A stretch of 64,000 nucleotides of DNA, taken from positions 256,220-320,219 of the forward strand of contig JAIUNZ010000002.1 in assembly GCA_020161455.1 (NCBI GenBank). Direction: 5' to 3'. Positions 55,992 to 63,923 of this stretch are shown here, in pieces. A program made the position numbers and the translations under genes. The stretch comes from Bacteroidota bacterium. Lineage in GTDB: Bacteria > Bacteroidota > Bacteroidia > Flavobacteriales > Flavobacteriaceae. Under the pieces are notes generated by a model that was given only the letters and a program-made list of their open reading frames with translations, was not told the DNA's origin and ran no database searches. Numbering within the stretch: position 1 is the first letter of the stretch; each line of letters starts with the position of its first letter.

Positions 55992-56759
55992 ATGAAAATA
56001 GCACTTATACAAACTTCGCTAGACTGGGAAAATCCACTAGAAAACCGCAGTCATTTATCGCAAAAAATCACGGGATTTATGGAAGACGTCGATTTAATTG
56101 TGCTTCCCGAAATGTTTTCATCAGGTTTTACTATGAATCCAAAAGCGGTTGCCGAAACCATGAAAGGCGAAACTATTTCGTGGTTACAACATTTGGCAAA
56201 AGCCAAAAATTGCGCCATAACAGGAAGTTTGATCATCAAAGAAAAAGGAAATTTCTACAACCGATTGGTGTTTGTTTTCCCCGACGGAAAAATGCAGCAT
56301 TATGACAAACGTCATTTGTTTACTTTGGCTGGCGAAGACAAAATTTATACTGCGGGAAAAGAAAAATTAATTGTAGAATACAAAGGATTTAAAATTTGTC
56401 CGCTAGTTTGTTACGATTTGCGTTTTCCAGTTTTTGCTCGAAATGTAGAAAACTACGATGTGCTGCTTTACGTTGCCAATTGGCCTAAAGTTAGAACCAA
56501 TGCGTGGGATATTTTACTAAAAGCACGTGCAGTAGAGAACATGTGTTATACCATTGGCGTAAACCGTGTTGGTGTTGACGGAAATAACCACGAATACATT
56601 GGTCATTCGCAAGCCATAGATTTTTTGGGTAATTATATCATAGAACCACAAGAAACAGAAGGCGTTTTTATTGTTGAATTGGACAAGAAAAAACTAGACG
56701 AAACTCGAAACAAATTAGCTTTTCTAGACGATAAAGATGAATTCAAATTGTCATGCTGA
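55992..56759 (+). CDS. Carbon-nitrogen hydrolase, omega-amidase type
   Basis: 255 aa from the ATG at 55992. Nitrilase fold with the Glu-Lys-Cys triad: LPEMFSSGFT (Glu, about 42), YDKRHLFTLAGE (Lys, about 105) and CPLVCYDLRFPVFARN (Cys, about 141). Closest in pattern to omega-amidase/YafV-type enzymes that clear alpha-ketoglutaramate and similar amides. An upstream TTG would lengthen the frame to 271 aa but adds no family sequence. Converges on the Ig-like lipoprotein gene. Confidence 0.91.
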   Translation: MKIALIQTSLDWENPLENRSHLSQKITGFMEDVDLIVLPEMFSSGFTMNPKAVAETMKGETISWLQHLAKAKNCAITGSLIIKEKGNFYNRLVFVFPDGKMQHYDKRHLFTLAGEDKIYTAGKEKLIVEYKGFKICPLVCYDLRFPVFARNVENYDVLLYVANWPKVRTNAWDILLKARAVENMCYTIGVNRVGVDGNNHEYIGHSQAIDFLGNYIIEPQETEGVFIVELDKKKLDETRNKLAFLDDKDEFKLSC

Positions 56760-56773
56760 GCGCAGTCAAAGAA

Positions 56774-58375
56774 CTAATTCGTAATTCCAATATTTATAGG
56801 TTGCTCAACATCCCAATTGGCGCGAACATCAATTTCTTTAGGGAAATAAATCACTTCTTCACTTTGACGATTTTCAAGATAACTTCCAGCATCCCAAATC
56901 TTGTTTTTATTGTCGTCATAAATAATCCTAACCGTATAAAGTAACGGCTCAATATTCATAAACTCAATAGTGGTTTCTTTTTCAGTATAAGCTGTAGCTT
57001 TTACTTTTCCATCTTTATCCGTCAATTCTATAATGATTGGAAATCGTTTTGCATTCTCTAAAATCAACCGCAAATTACCATAATCAGTAGTGTTTTTAGT
57101 CGTCAGCTTATAGTTCAACGTATCATTTACATTTTCAAAAAAATCAGTAAATGCATTTGGCATTGCCGAAATCGTATATTTTTCTAAAGGTTCTTTTTTA
57201 AAATCAATATAAAATTTTTGATTAAACTCATCGTATTCCGTAGTAAAATCAATAGCCAATGAATCTTTATTGATAATATTAATTTTAGTTTTATCAAATT
57301 TCACAAGTGGAGTTGTACTCGTCAATCCAAATCGTTCTCTAAGCGGAATTCCGCCTGCAAAATCAGAAGTAAAACTCAACGAATCTTTCTTTTGCTCTTT
57401 AATTTTAGTCCAAAACTCTTTTTTAAACGAATTTTTTTCTACCGAAACTAATAACGAGTCAACCTTCATCGGTTTATACCAAACTTGTAGCGAATCTTTT
57501 TTTGGAAATTGAGTTACAACTGTTGGCAAAACATCATTTCCGTTCTTTATAGTAACTTTTGTGTTTTTAGCATTTCCTTCTGTAGCGACAACCAGCCTAT
57601 TTCCTGAGGCTTGATAGGTTTTTATTGCCTTAAACGGCAAGGATTCTTTAAACAATTCTAATTCATATATAGTATCATTCGGAATGGTAATTTCGCCCGA
57701 ATAAAAACCAATCTTATCCGATTTTGGATTATATTTATTATTGCCGTTATCTTTTAAAGCTATCAATTTATATTTTCCAGCTTTGATATTTTCTATAGTT
57801 ACCAATTTCAAACTGTCTAAAGTATTGGTAATATAGCGCGGTGTTTCCTTGTAAATAGTCGAATCATTAAACTTTTCATTCTTTTCATACAACATTACCG
57901 TTACAAAATTATCCGACTTCTTCTCTAAAGCATCTTTGATTTTCACATTCAATTTCAACGAATCAATATAACTTCCCGTAGAAAACACATATTTAAACTG
58001 CGAATACGGATTTCCTTCGTTATTGTCTTCAATACTTTGACCAAAATTAAAACTATACGTAGTATTCGGTTGTAGCGTATCTTTAATTTTTATGGTAATC
58101 GTTTTTGAAGCATTCTGTGGAAAAATCTCTGGTGGCGTTATCATTGGCGGCGAAACAATAAGTTGTTTGCTGATGCCTTTCAGCTTCACATATTCATCAA
58201 AAACCAATTTAATTTCTTTTCCTTGAAAATTTACCGAACCATTTTTTGGAAAACTCGCTTTTAATACTGGAGCCAAAGTATCTTTTGCTCCGCCAGTTAT
58301 CGTTCCTCGTTTGGCACAACTCGAAACAGCAAGCACAACTATCAATAAAAACAGTTTAAAATAAGGTCTATTCAT
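56774..58375 (-). CDS. Ig-like (Big_5) domain lipoprotein
   Basis: 533 aa. Signal peptide with lipobox AVSSC (C20) followed by AKRGTITGGAKDTLAPVL. The Big_5-type bacterial Ig-like domain lies at about 35-135 (LKASFPKNGSVNFQGKEIKLVFDEYVKLKGI). The rest is beta-rich with repeated YKLIALKDNGNNKYNPKSDKIGFYSGEI-type segments. Conserved across Flavobacteriia and often near comF-type genes; function unknown, presumably envelope-located. Confidence 0.85.
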   Translation of the reverse strand: MNRPYFKLFLLIVVLAVSSCAKRGTITGGAKDTLAPVLKASFPKNGSVNFQGKEIKLVFDEYVKLKGISKQLIVSPPMITPPEIFPQNASKTITIKIKDTLQPNTTYSFNFGQSIEDNNEGNPYSQFKYVFSTGSYIDSLKLNVKIKDALEKKSDNFVTVMLYEKNEKFNDSTIYKETPRYITNTLDSLKLVTIENIKAGKYKLIALKDNGNNKYNPKSDKIGFYSGEITIPNDTIYELELFKESLPFKAIKTYQASGNRLVVATEGNAKNTKVTIKNGNDVLPTVVTQFPKKDSLQVWYKPMKVDSLLVSVEKNSFKKEFWTKIKEQKKDSLSFTSDFAGGIPLRERFGLTSTTPLVKFDKTKINIINKDSLAIDFTTEYDEFNQKFYIDFKKEPLEKYTISAMPNAFTDFFENVNDTLNYKLTTKNTTDYGNLRLILENAKRFPIIIELTDKDGKVKATAYTEKETTIEFMNIEPLLYTVRIIYDDNKNKIWDAGSYLENRQSEEVIYFPKEIDVRANWDVEQPINIGITN

Positions 58376-58470
58376 TTTCCAGTTTTTTCAAGTCACAAAA
58401 TAACAATTATATTTAGTGTGAACGAAATGTTTTGTAAAAATTTGTAAATATATCCACTACGAAAAAAATC

Positions 58471-58788
58471 TTAGTAAGTAAGTGCAAATAATACAATAAT
58501 TGAAGAAACAATTGATACTGGCAAAAGAAGCGTTTTTACAATAGAAAATTTTCTTTTATCAACTTTAGAAATTGAATTAATTGGAAATTTATGCTCTTCA
58601 AATTTACTGACAACAATAAGAGTGCTATCCGTTTTATTTTTAATGTTTATTATTGATTTTTTTTTATCTTGATATACTCTATAGGTTTTCCCAATTTCAT
58701 ACTGGCTCGAATTATTCTCAATTTCTTTATAACTAAAACAACTTTGCATCAAAAAAACAATTGAAAACAAGTAAAAAACCTTTTTCAT
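58471..58788 (-). CDS. Small putative lipoprotein
   Basis: 105 aa. Signal peptide with lipobox LMQSC (C17), a short beta-rich body (IGKTYRVYQDKKKSIINIKNKTDSTLIVVSKFEEHKFPI) and a C-terminal membrane segment (about 85-104). No recognised family. Lies between comF and the Ig-like lipoprotein on the same strand, 80-95 bases from each; more AT-rich than its neighbours. Confidence 0.65.
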   Translation of the reverse strand: MKKVFYLFSIVFLMQSCFSYKEIENNSSQYEIGKTYRVYQDKKKSIINIKNKTDSTLIVVSKFEEHKFPINSISKVDKRKFSIVKTLLLPVSIVSSIIVLFALTY

Positions 58789-58867
58789 AAAAAAAATTTA
58801 GTTGTTAATACAAATCAAATGTAATCAAAAAACACATTCGCAAAACAGTATCTATCAATTTATAACC

Positions 58868-59551
58868 TTAATTATGCGTCATCGCCATGCAAACAATACT
58901 AATCTTCACATTCGGAATTTTCAACAAAGCTCGACTACACGATTCTAAAGTAGCACCCGTAGTAATTACATCATCAATAAGAACAAAATGTTTACCATGG
59001 AAACTTTCGTCAAAGACAACATCAAATGTAGTGTCAGCAATATCAATTCTTCCTAATAAATTCTTTTGAGATTGCGTCTTGGCATACACTTTTCGAATCA
59101 AAACCGAGTCATCATATGGAATATTCAAATTGGCACTCAAAGTCTTTCCAAATTGTGCCACTTGATTATAACCACGTTCTCTAAGCCGTTTTTTATGCAA
59201 CGGAACCGGAATAATATAATCAGCCGACTTCAATTGTTCAACCGTTTTCAACTCTCCCGAATACCAGTTTCCAGCCATTTCGCCAATTTCTTCATGTCCT
59301 TTGTATTTCAATTTATGAATCATTTCTTGCACCATTCCTTTTTTATGAAAATAAAACAACGCTCCACCAAACTCCAACGGAATCCTACCATAAAACTTTT
59401 TTACCACTTCATTTTCCTCCATCAAATGATGATTCGTCAACGGAAGTTTGTGTCTGCAACCTGTACAAATCACAATTTCTTCTGCCAATAAAAATGAAGT
59501 GCATGCCGCACAAGACTTTGGGAAAAATAAATTGATAAGGTGTTTAAACAT
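58868..59551 (-). CDS. comF: ComF-family protein
   Basis: 227 aa. N-terminal zinc-binding cysteines (PKSCAACTSFLL and VICTGCRHKL, about 12-35) and a C-terminal phosphoribosyltransferase-like domain with the PRPP loop HFVLIDDVITTGATLESCSRALL (about 190-212). ComF/GntX proteins aid DNA uptake and are needed for natural transformation in some bacteria. Follows the small XRE regulator with a six-base gap. Confidence 0.92.
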   Translation of the reverse strand: MFKHLINLFFPKSCAACTSFLLAEEIVICTGCRHKLPLTNHHLMEENEVVKKFYGRIPLEFGGALFYFHKKGMVQEMIHKLKYKGHEEIGEMAGNWYSGELKTVEQLKSADYIIPVPLHKKRLRERGYNQVAQFGKTLSANLNIPYDDSVLIRKVYAKTQSQKNLLGRIDIADTTFDVVFDESFHGKHFVLIDDVITTGATLESCSRALLKIPNVKISIVCMAMTHN

Positions 59552-59557
59552 AAAAAG

Positions 59558-59779
59558 TTAAAATTCAAATAACTCCTTGACATCAATTTCAAGTGCATTA
59601 GCAATCTTAAAGATGGTAGTAAGCGATGTCTTAATTTCGGCTCTTTCAATTCGACCAATCTGATTAATAGGAATATCGGCATCATTAGCCAGCATCTCTT
59701 GAGATAATTGTTTAGATAATCGTATATCGCGTAAACGATTGCCAAATTTTACAATAAATAGCTTTTCTTCACTTTCCAT
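59558..59779 (-). CDS. Small XRE-type helix-turn-helix regulator
   Basis: 73 aa, essentially one helix-turn-helix domain: FGNRLRDIRLSKQLSQEMLANDADIPINQIGRIERAEIKTSLTTIFKIANALEID (about 11-65). DNA-binding regulator of the lambda-repressor fold. The first gene on the minus strand before comF (six-base gap), so it may control comF or itself. It borders the array at 59971 (190-base divergent spacer), so it could also regulate that. Confidence 0.88.
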   Translation of the reverse strand: MESEEKLFIVKFGNRLRDIRLSKQLSQEMLANDADIPINQIGRIERAEIKTSLTTIFKIANALEIDVKELFEF

Positions 59780-59946
59780 TTGTGAAAAGTGAACATATTG
59801 ATGAAATTATTTAAACACATATATGTGTTATGTTAAAATAATTAATTACGTTTGAAATAAAAAGCGAAAAACAATTTAGTAAAAAACAGGTTAATTTGCC
59901 TGTATTCAATTGAAACGAATTTTTTTTATTTGAATAAAAAATAATC

Positions 59947-60023
59947 ATTAACTTTATAAACCAAATAATTATGAAAACAAAAACCAAGATTGAAAAACTA
60001 CTCTTTGTAGTAATTACAGCTTT
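59947..60023 (+). repeat. 77-base direct repeat, first copy
   Basis: Identical over 77 of 77 bases to 63924-64000 (the window ends there, so the true repeat is longer). It spans 24 bases of leader and the first 53 bases of the lipoprotein gene at 59971. Confidence 0.95.
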
Positions 60024-61656
60024 TCTACTTTTTAGTTGCGAAAAAGAATTGTATGAAGACAGTATAAAAAAAGACTATAACGGCAAAACGGAAATCCTTA
60101 TAGGAAAAGAAGCCGAAAAAGTAGCTTTGCGATTAAAAAATATTTTAGGATCTCGAAGTACTTTAGACAACGGTTCTTTAGCTAGAACTATTACATTAGA
60201 TATAGGAACTATTAACTATGATGAAATAGTAAAGATAATCGATACATATGGTAAAGAAAACTACACCTTTGAAATACGATATCCCATCGAAGATGATAAA
60301 AAATTTGGCAATCTTATCCTTCAAGAAAAAGACAATTATACTACTGTCAAACTTATAGAATATTATATGACCGATGCTTTTGCTCAAGAGTATAAGCTCA
60401 ATTATGATTTAAAACAATTTCAAGGGAATATAAAATTTATACCAATCTATACTGACAATCCTTGCCCAGACCCAGAATTAATTGTTCAAATAGGAAATGT
60501 ACCAGCTAATTGTATTGGGTGTGGTGGTGGTTCCAACAATAACAATAACGGTAATATTCCAGGAGGAGGCACAATTAACCCCGGAGGAAATAATTATAGC
60601 GAACCTTTAATTATTACTATAACTGATGGAGATACTAGCCAAGATTCAGGAGAAGATAATACAGATGTTCCCAACTGGATTATATGGAACCCACCTACAT
60701 TTGGAAAATTATCCATTGACCCAATAACTCCTACTGACCCAACTACACCAGAAGACCCATGTCCTCAAACCACTGAAATTGGAATTTTATACCCAGTCGA
60801 TAAATGCTCAAAAACATTTTTAGAACACTTAGACAACACCTCAAGAAAATGGCTCTACACTCATAATGAAGTACACAATGACATTATGAATTATATAAAA
60901 AATAGTCCAAATTGTGATGAAGCAAATGAGTTTGCTAAAGATGCAATCGATTCTTTTAGAAATGGAGGAGAAGTTGATTTTATATATAAGATAATTATTG
61001 ATGGTTCTTTAAAAAATAATCCATGTTTATTCGGTGTATATACTCAACTAGGTAAAGCTCCAACATTTCAAAATTATCTCCAAAATTTCGATGGAGAATT
61101 TTCGGTTGCAAATTTAAAACTAGCAGCAAGTTCAGCATTACCTAGCAATAGAAATGCGGAAACAAGTCCACCATCTAACTATTTAATAACTATAACATTT
61201 AATGTGAATAATTTAAATAGGCCTTCATTGTCTATAGCACGAACTTTTATTCATGAAATGATACATGCTGAAATATTTAGAAAATTATTATCTTGTGCTA
61301 ACTTACCTAATTTAAATTTTAGCAATTACACATCAAGTGAATGGACTAATTTTATAGTAGGATTGAAAGATAATTACCCAGGATTATATGATTATTATTT
61401 AAGATATTTTTTTAATGTCCCAGCAGGTCAAGTAGTTTCTGACGAACAACATCAACTGATGGCTCAACATTATCGAACAATTATCGTAAATACATTGAAA
61501 CAATTTGACAATACAAAACCAGAGAGTCTTTATCAAGCCCTTGCATGGGAAGGCTTGCAAAATACAGTTGCTTGGAACCTACTTTCACCCTCAGAAAAAG
61601 CAAGCATAAATACAATAATTTCAAATTTTAATAGCTCTAATTCAAATTGTCAGTAG
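59971..61656 (+). CDS. Secreted lipoprotein with zinc-metallopeptidase motif, toxin-like layout
   Basis: 561 aa. Signal peptide with lipobox LLFSC (C23) followed by EKELYEDS, compatible with surface export. Residues about 30-170 form a mixed domain containing GKEAEKVALRLKNILGSR and INYDEIVKIIDTYGKENYTFEIRYP. A low-complexity linker (about 180-262, Gly/Asn/Pro rich, with DPTTPEDPCP) follows. The C-terminal domain (about 265-561) carries the zinc motif FIHEMIHAEIFRKLL (H428, E429, H432) and a later possible third ligand in QHQLMAQHY. It resembles a polymorphic effector: constant front, linker, enzymatic tail. No known family name recognised. A second copy of its 5' end lies at 63948 and an orphan copy of its tail at 62042. 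Confidence 0.8.
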   Translation: MKTKTKIEKLLFVVITAFLLFSCEKELYEDSIKKDYNGKTEILIGKEAEKVALRLKNILGSRSTLDNGSLARTITLDIGTINYDEIVKIIDTYGKENYTFEIRYPIEDDKKFGNLILQEKDNYTTVKLIEYYMTDAFAQEYKLNYDLKQFQGNIKFIPIYTDNPCPDPELIVQIGNVPANCIGCGGGSNNNNNGNIPGGGTINPGGNNYSEPLIITITDGDTSQDSGEDNTDVPNWIIWNPPTFGKLSIDPITPTDPTTPEDPCPQTTEIGILYPVDKCSKTFLEHLDNTSRKWLYTHNEVHNDIMNYIKNSPNCDEANEFAKDAIDSFRNGGEVDFIYKIIIDGSLKNNPCLFGVYTQLGKAPTFQNYLQNFDGEFSVANLKLAASSALPSNRNAETSPPSNYLITITFNVNNLNRPSLSIARTFIHEMIHAEIFRKLLSCANLPNLNFSNYTSSEWTNFIVGLKDNYPGLYDYYLRYFFNVPAGQVVSDEQHQLMAQHYRTIIVNTLKQFDNTKPESLYQALAWEGLQNTVAWNLLSPSEKASINTIISNFNSSNSNCQ

Positions 61657-61657
61657 T

Positions 61658-62041
61658 ATGAAAAAATCAATTTTATTAATTTTTACAACATTAATACTTT
61701 TAAGTTGTAAGGACAAATCAGTTCCAAGTACAAATATAAAAAACGATACCAATTTACTAAAAGAGAGGATTGATAGTTTGTCAAGTCATTTATTAAAATA
61801 TAAAATGGTTGAAGATAATTTTAAAAATGAATATGTAATTAACCCTGATAGTACTATAAATATCTATAATAAAATAATACAAAATCATCCAAATTCTTTT
61901 ATAAAAGATTTTGCAACTTCAAGAATTATTAAAATTAAAAAAAACATTAAATTTTGGAATGAAATTGACGGTTGGAAAATTGATAAAAATGGTATATTAT
62001 TGAAGCCCAATTATAATGTAGAAAAACAAGTTTGTGAATAA
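61658..62041 (+). CDS. Small lipoprotein, candidate immunity or accessory protein
   Basis: 127 aa. Signal peptide with lipobox LLSC (C17) followed by KDKSVPS. Helical middle (NLLKERIDSLSSHLLKYKMVEDNFKNEYV) and a tail IKFWNEIDGWKIDKNGILLKPNYNVEK. No family recognised. It begins two bases after the metalloprotein stop, the position expected of an immunity gene; that role is inference. Its stop (TAA at 62039-62041) is followed in the same frame by the remnant described at 62042-62212. Confidence 0.65.
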   Translation: MKKSILLIFTTLILLSCKDKSVPSTNIKNDTNLLKERIDSLSSHLLKYKMVEDNFKNEYVINPDSTINIYNKIIQNHPNSFIKDFATSRIIKIKKNIKFWNEIDGWKIDKNGILLKPNYNVEKQVCE

Positions 62042-62212
62042 ATCATTTGCAAGAAGTATGATAATAATCAACACAACGATGAATTTTATGATTCGCTTTC
62101 TTGGATTGGTTTAAAAAATACGGTTGCGTGGAATGGTCTTTCTGATAGTGAAAAAACTCAAATTAATCAAATAATTCAAAATAGCTATCAAAATGAAACA
62201 TACTGTAATTAA
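62042..62212 (+). pseudogene. Orphan C-terminal fragment of a second metallolipoprotein
   Basis: Translates to a 56-residue tail ending at TAA (62210-62212). SWIGLKNTVAWNGLSDSEK at 62099-62155 mirrors AWEGLQNTVAWNLLSPSEK near the C-terminus of the 59971 protein; the flanks FYDSL / LYQAL and QINQII / SINTII also match. It has no start of its own and lies in frame directly after the stop of the preceding small lipoprotein. It is thus a leftover or spare C-terminal cassette. Confidence 0.8.
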
Positions 62213-62639
62213 ATTATTGTTTATTTTTATATGTTTTTACACTTGTTCGTCTCAAGAAATAAAGATCAAGAAAATATACTTGGAATTTAAACCTGAGATG
62301 AATAGCACAAGAAAACAAAAATTTTACTTTAAAAAAGAAAGAGGTACTGTTTTTAATTTATTTTGTAATAAAAATGGCAGTTTGCTGTATAAAAAAGGTG
62401 CAGACACTTTATCTGCTGCAAGTATTAGTAAATTTAAAATATCCTCATTTGATGAAATAGTAGAATTACAAAAAATATGGCAACTAGAAAATAAAAAAGC
62501 ATTAGTTAAAAAATATGGAAAACCACATCCACCATTTGATAAAAACGGTATGTTTGAAACATTTTTAATTGAAAAAATATGTGAAAATAAATATGTTATT
62601 TATCCTGTGATTTGGAGAAATCTAAATGTGATTAAATAA
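62193..62639 (+). CDS. Small exported protein of the array, unknown function
   Basis: 148 aa. Hydrophobic signal peptide (1-19, LFIFICFYTCSSQ), with a possible lipobox cysteine (FYTC). The mature part is Lys-rich and shows no known motif (SISKFKISSFDEIVELQKIWQLENKKALVKKYGKPHPP). The start overlaps the end of the remnant by 20 bases, mimicking the toxin-then-immunity spacing of the first unit. Confidence 0.6.
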   Translation: MKHTVIKLLFIFICFYTCSSQEIKIKKIYLEFKPEMNSTRKQKFYFKKERGTVFNLFCNKNGSLLYKKGADTLSAASISKFKISSFDEIVELQKIWQLENKKALVKKYGKPHPPFDKNGMFETFLIEKICENKYVIYPVIWRNLNVIK

Positions 62640-62659
62640 AATGATAATTCAAATCAACC

Positions 62660-63088
62660 ATGTCAAAATTAACATACCAATTATTATTTTTATTAGCTTT
62701 AAAAAATTTTAGTTATTCGCAAAATATAAATGATTCAATAATTTTAATTAGTGCAAATGATAAATTAATAAGTTCGCTATTAATAAACGAAGATAGGTCA
62801 AAATTATCTTTAGGTATTTACATTAATGGTTTTGAATGTAAAAATAAAAGGAAGAAAGAAATAGCAAAAGCTAGTGATAAAAAAAACAATCAACTTTTGC
62901 CGACTTTTACTATTAATTTTTTAAGTTTTGAAAAACCAAAAATTCTAGACTCACTAGAAAATATAAATTTTTCACTTTTAAAAAATTTCAATCCTAATAT
63001 AATAATACCTAATCCAACTTATATTTTAATTGAAGATAAAAATGGGAGTTTTGCACTTTGGAAAACTTTTTTAAATCCAATTGAATAA
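62660..63088 (+). CDS. Small exported protein of the array, unknown function
   Basis: 142 aa. Signal peptide 1-20 (LKNFSYSQ). Strongly AT-rich coding (Asn, Ile, Lys, Leu). No recognised domain; a central basic patch CKNKRKKEIAKASDKKNN and a hydrophobic end IIIPNPTYILIEDKNGSFALWKTF. Ends just before the first of two matching hairpins. Confidence 0.6.
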   Translation: MSKLTYQLLFLLALKNFSYSQNINDSIILISANDKLISSLLINEDRSKLSLGIYINGFECKNKRKKEIAKASDKKNNQLLPTFTINFLSFEKPKILDSLENINFSLLKNFNPNIIIPNPTYILIEDKNGSFALWKTFLNPIE

Positions 63089-63097
63089 TATAACACT

Positions 63098-63126
63098 CAA
63101 AAAAAGCACTCGAAAGAGTGCTTTCA
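63098..63126 (+). terminator. Hairpin terminator, first of two identical copies
   Basis: AAAGCACTC (63103-63111), loop GAAA, GAGTGCTTT (63116-63124). The same stem and loop recur at 63726-63749. Confidence 0.85.
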
Positions 63127-63148
63127 AAAACCAACTAATCAATAAACT

Positions 63149-63709
63149 ATGAAACATAAATTTTTTATATCATTTGTATTATTTATAACTTTAATCTGTC
63201 TTACTTCTTTTAATAGTAAACAAGACAACGATTATATTTTATTAAATAAAATATTAGAAAAAGTTATTGATCAGAATAAAACATCTAATATTGTTTTAGA
63301 TATTAATAACAATAATGAAACAGTTATTTCAGTTGTAAAAAAACTTAAGTACTTCGACGAAGAGAAAAGTAAAATTAGCTTTGATAGTATTAGGCAAGAG
63401 ATTGGAATTTATAAAGATTCTAAATTTTTAGAAATATTTAACAGGAATCAATATGACTATTTTATTAGTCAAAAGTCAAATTCTGAGTGGGACTTTAACA
63501 AAGTAACAAACCCTAAAATTATTAAAAAGGTAAAAGAAAAATTCACTAATAAACAAGTAATTGTTAAAGTTTGTAAACCAATTTATACTACAGATAATAA
63601 ATATGCTTTAATATCTGTAAGTAAAAAAAACAGTTCTTACATTGTTGTTTTCAAAAATGAGAATAATATTTGGAATGAGTTTAAAATTTTCTCAGCTATT
63701 TTAAATTGA
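63149..63709 (+). CDS. Exported protein of the array, unknown function
   Basis: 186 aa. Signal peptide 1-20 (ITLICLTSFNS). No known domain; the mature part is rich in Lys, Asn and Ile with a beta-like C-terminus (VIVKVCKPIYTTDNKYALISVSKKNSSYIVVFKNENNIWNEFKIF), a pattern seen in many immunity-like or stress lipoproteins without being diagnostic. The gene is flanked by two matching hairpins, so it looks like a self-contained cassette. Confidence 0.6.
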   Translation: MKHKFFISFVLFITLICLTSFNSKQDNDYILLNKILEKVIDQNKTSNIVLDINNNNETVISVVKKLKYFDEEKSKISFDSIRQEIGIYKDSKFLEIFNRNQYDYFISQKSNSEWDFNKVTNPKIIKKVKEKFTNKQVIVKVCKPIYTTDNKYALISVSKKNSSYIVVFKNENNIWNEFKIFSAILN

Positions 63710-63720
63710 TTCAAAATAAA

Positions 63721-63751
63721 ACAAAAAAAGCACTCGAAAGAGTGCTTTTAA
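63721..63751 (+). terminator. Hairpin terminator, second identical copy
   Basis: AAAAGCACTC (63726-63735), loop GAAA, GAGTGCTTTT (63740-63749). The shared word AATCAATAAAC follows both hairpins at a similar distance, immediately before an ATG. Confidence 0.85.
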
Positions 63752-63783
63752 TAACTAAGCATACATTAATAAATCAATAAACC

Positions 63784-63816
63784 ATGCAAAAAATAAATCT
63801 TAAAAAACAAGCGTAA
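63784..63816 (+). pseudogene. Ten-codon remnant after second hairpin
   Basis: ATG at 63784 preceded by AATCAATAAACC, the same leader as the 63149 gene, but the frame stops after MQKINLKKQA. Looks like a cassette whose gene has been lost, though a short peptide cannot be excluded. Confidence 0.35.
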
Positions 63817-63923
63817 AATCACGGTATTTTTAACGTGAAAACCACACAAATTTGAGCAAAAATAACGTGATTTCACTAGTTCATATCTCAAAAACGTTTT
63901 CTAGTTTTGGTAAAACAATTTTT

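Noticed and set aside
59066-59491. 141-codon plus-strand open frame over comF
   Set aside because: Antisense to a clear comF gene with intact motifs; the translation has no recognisable pattern.
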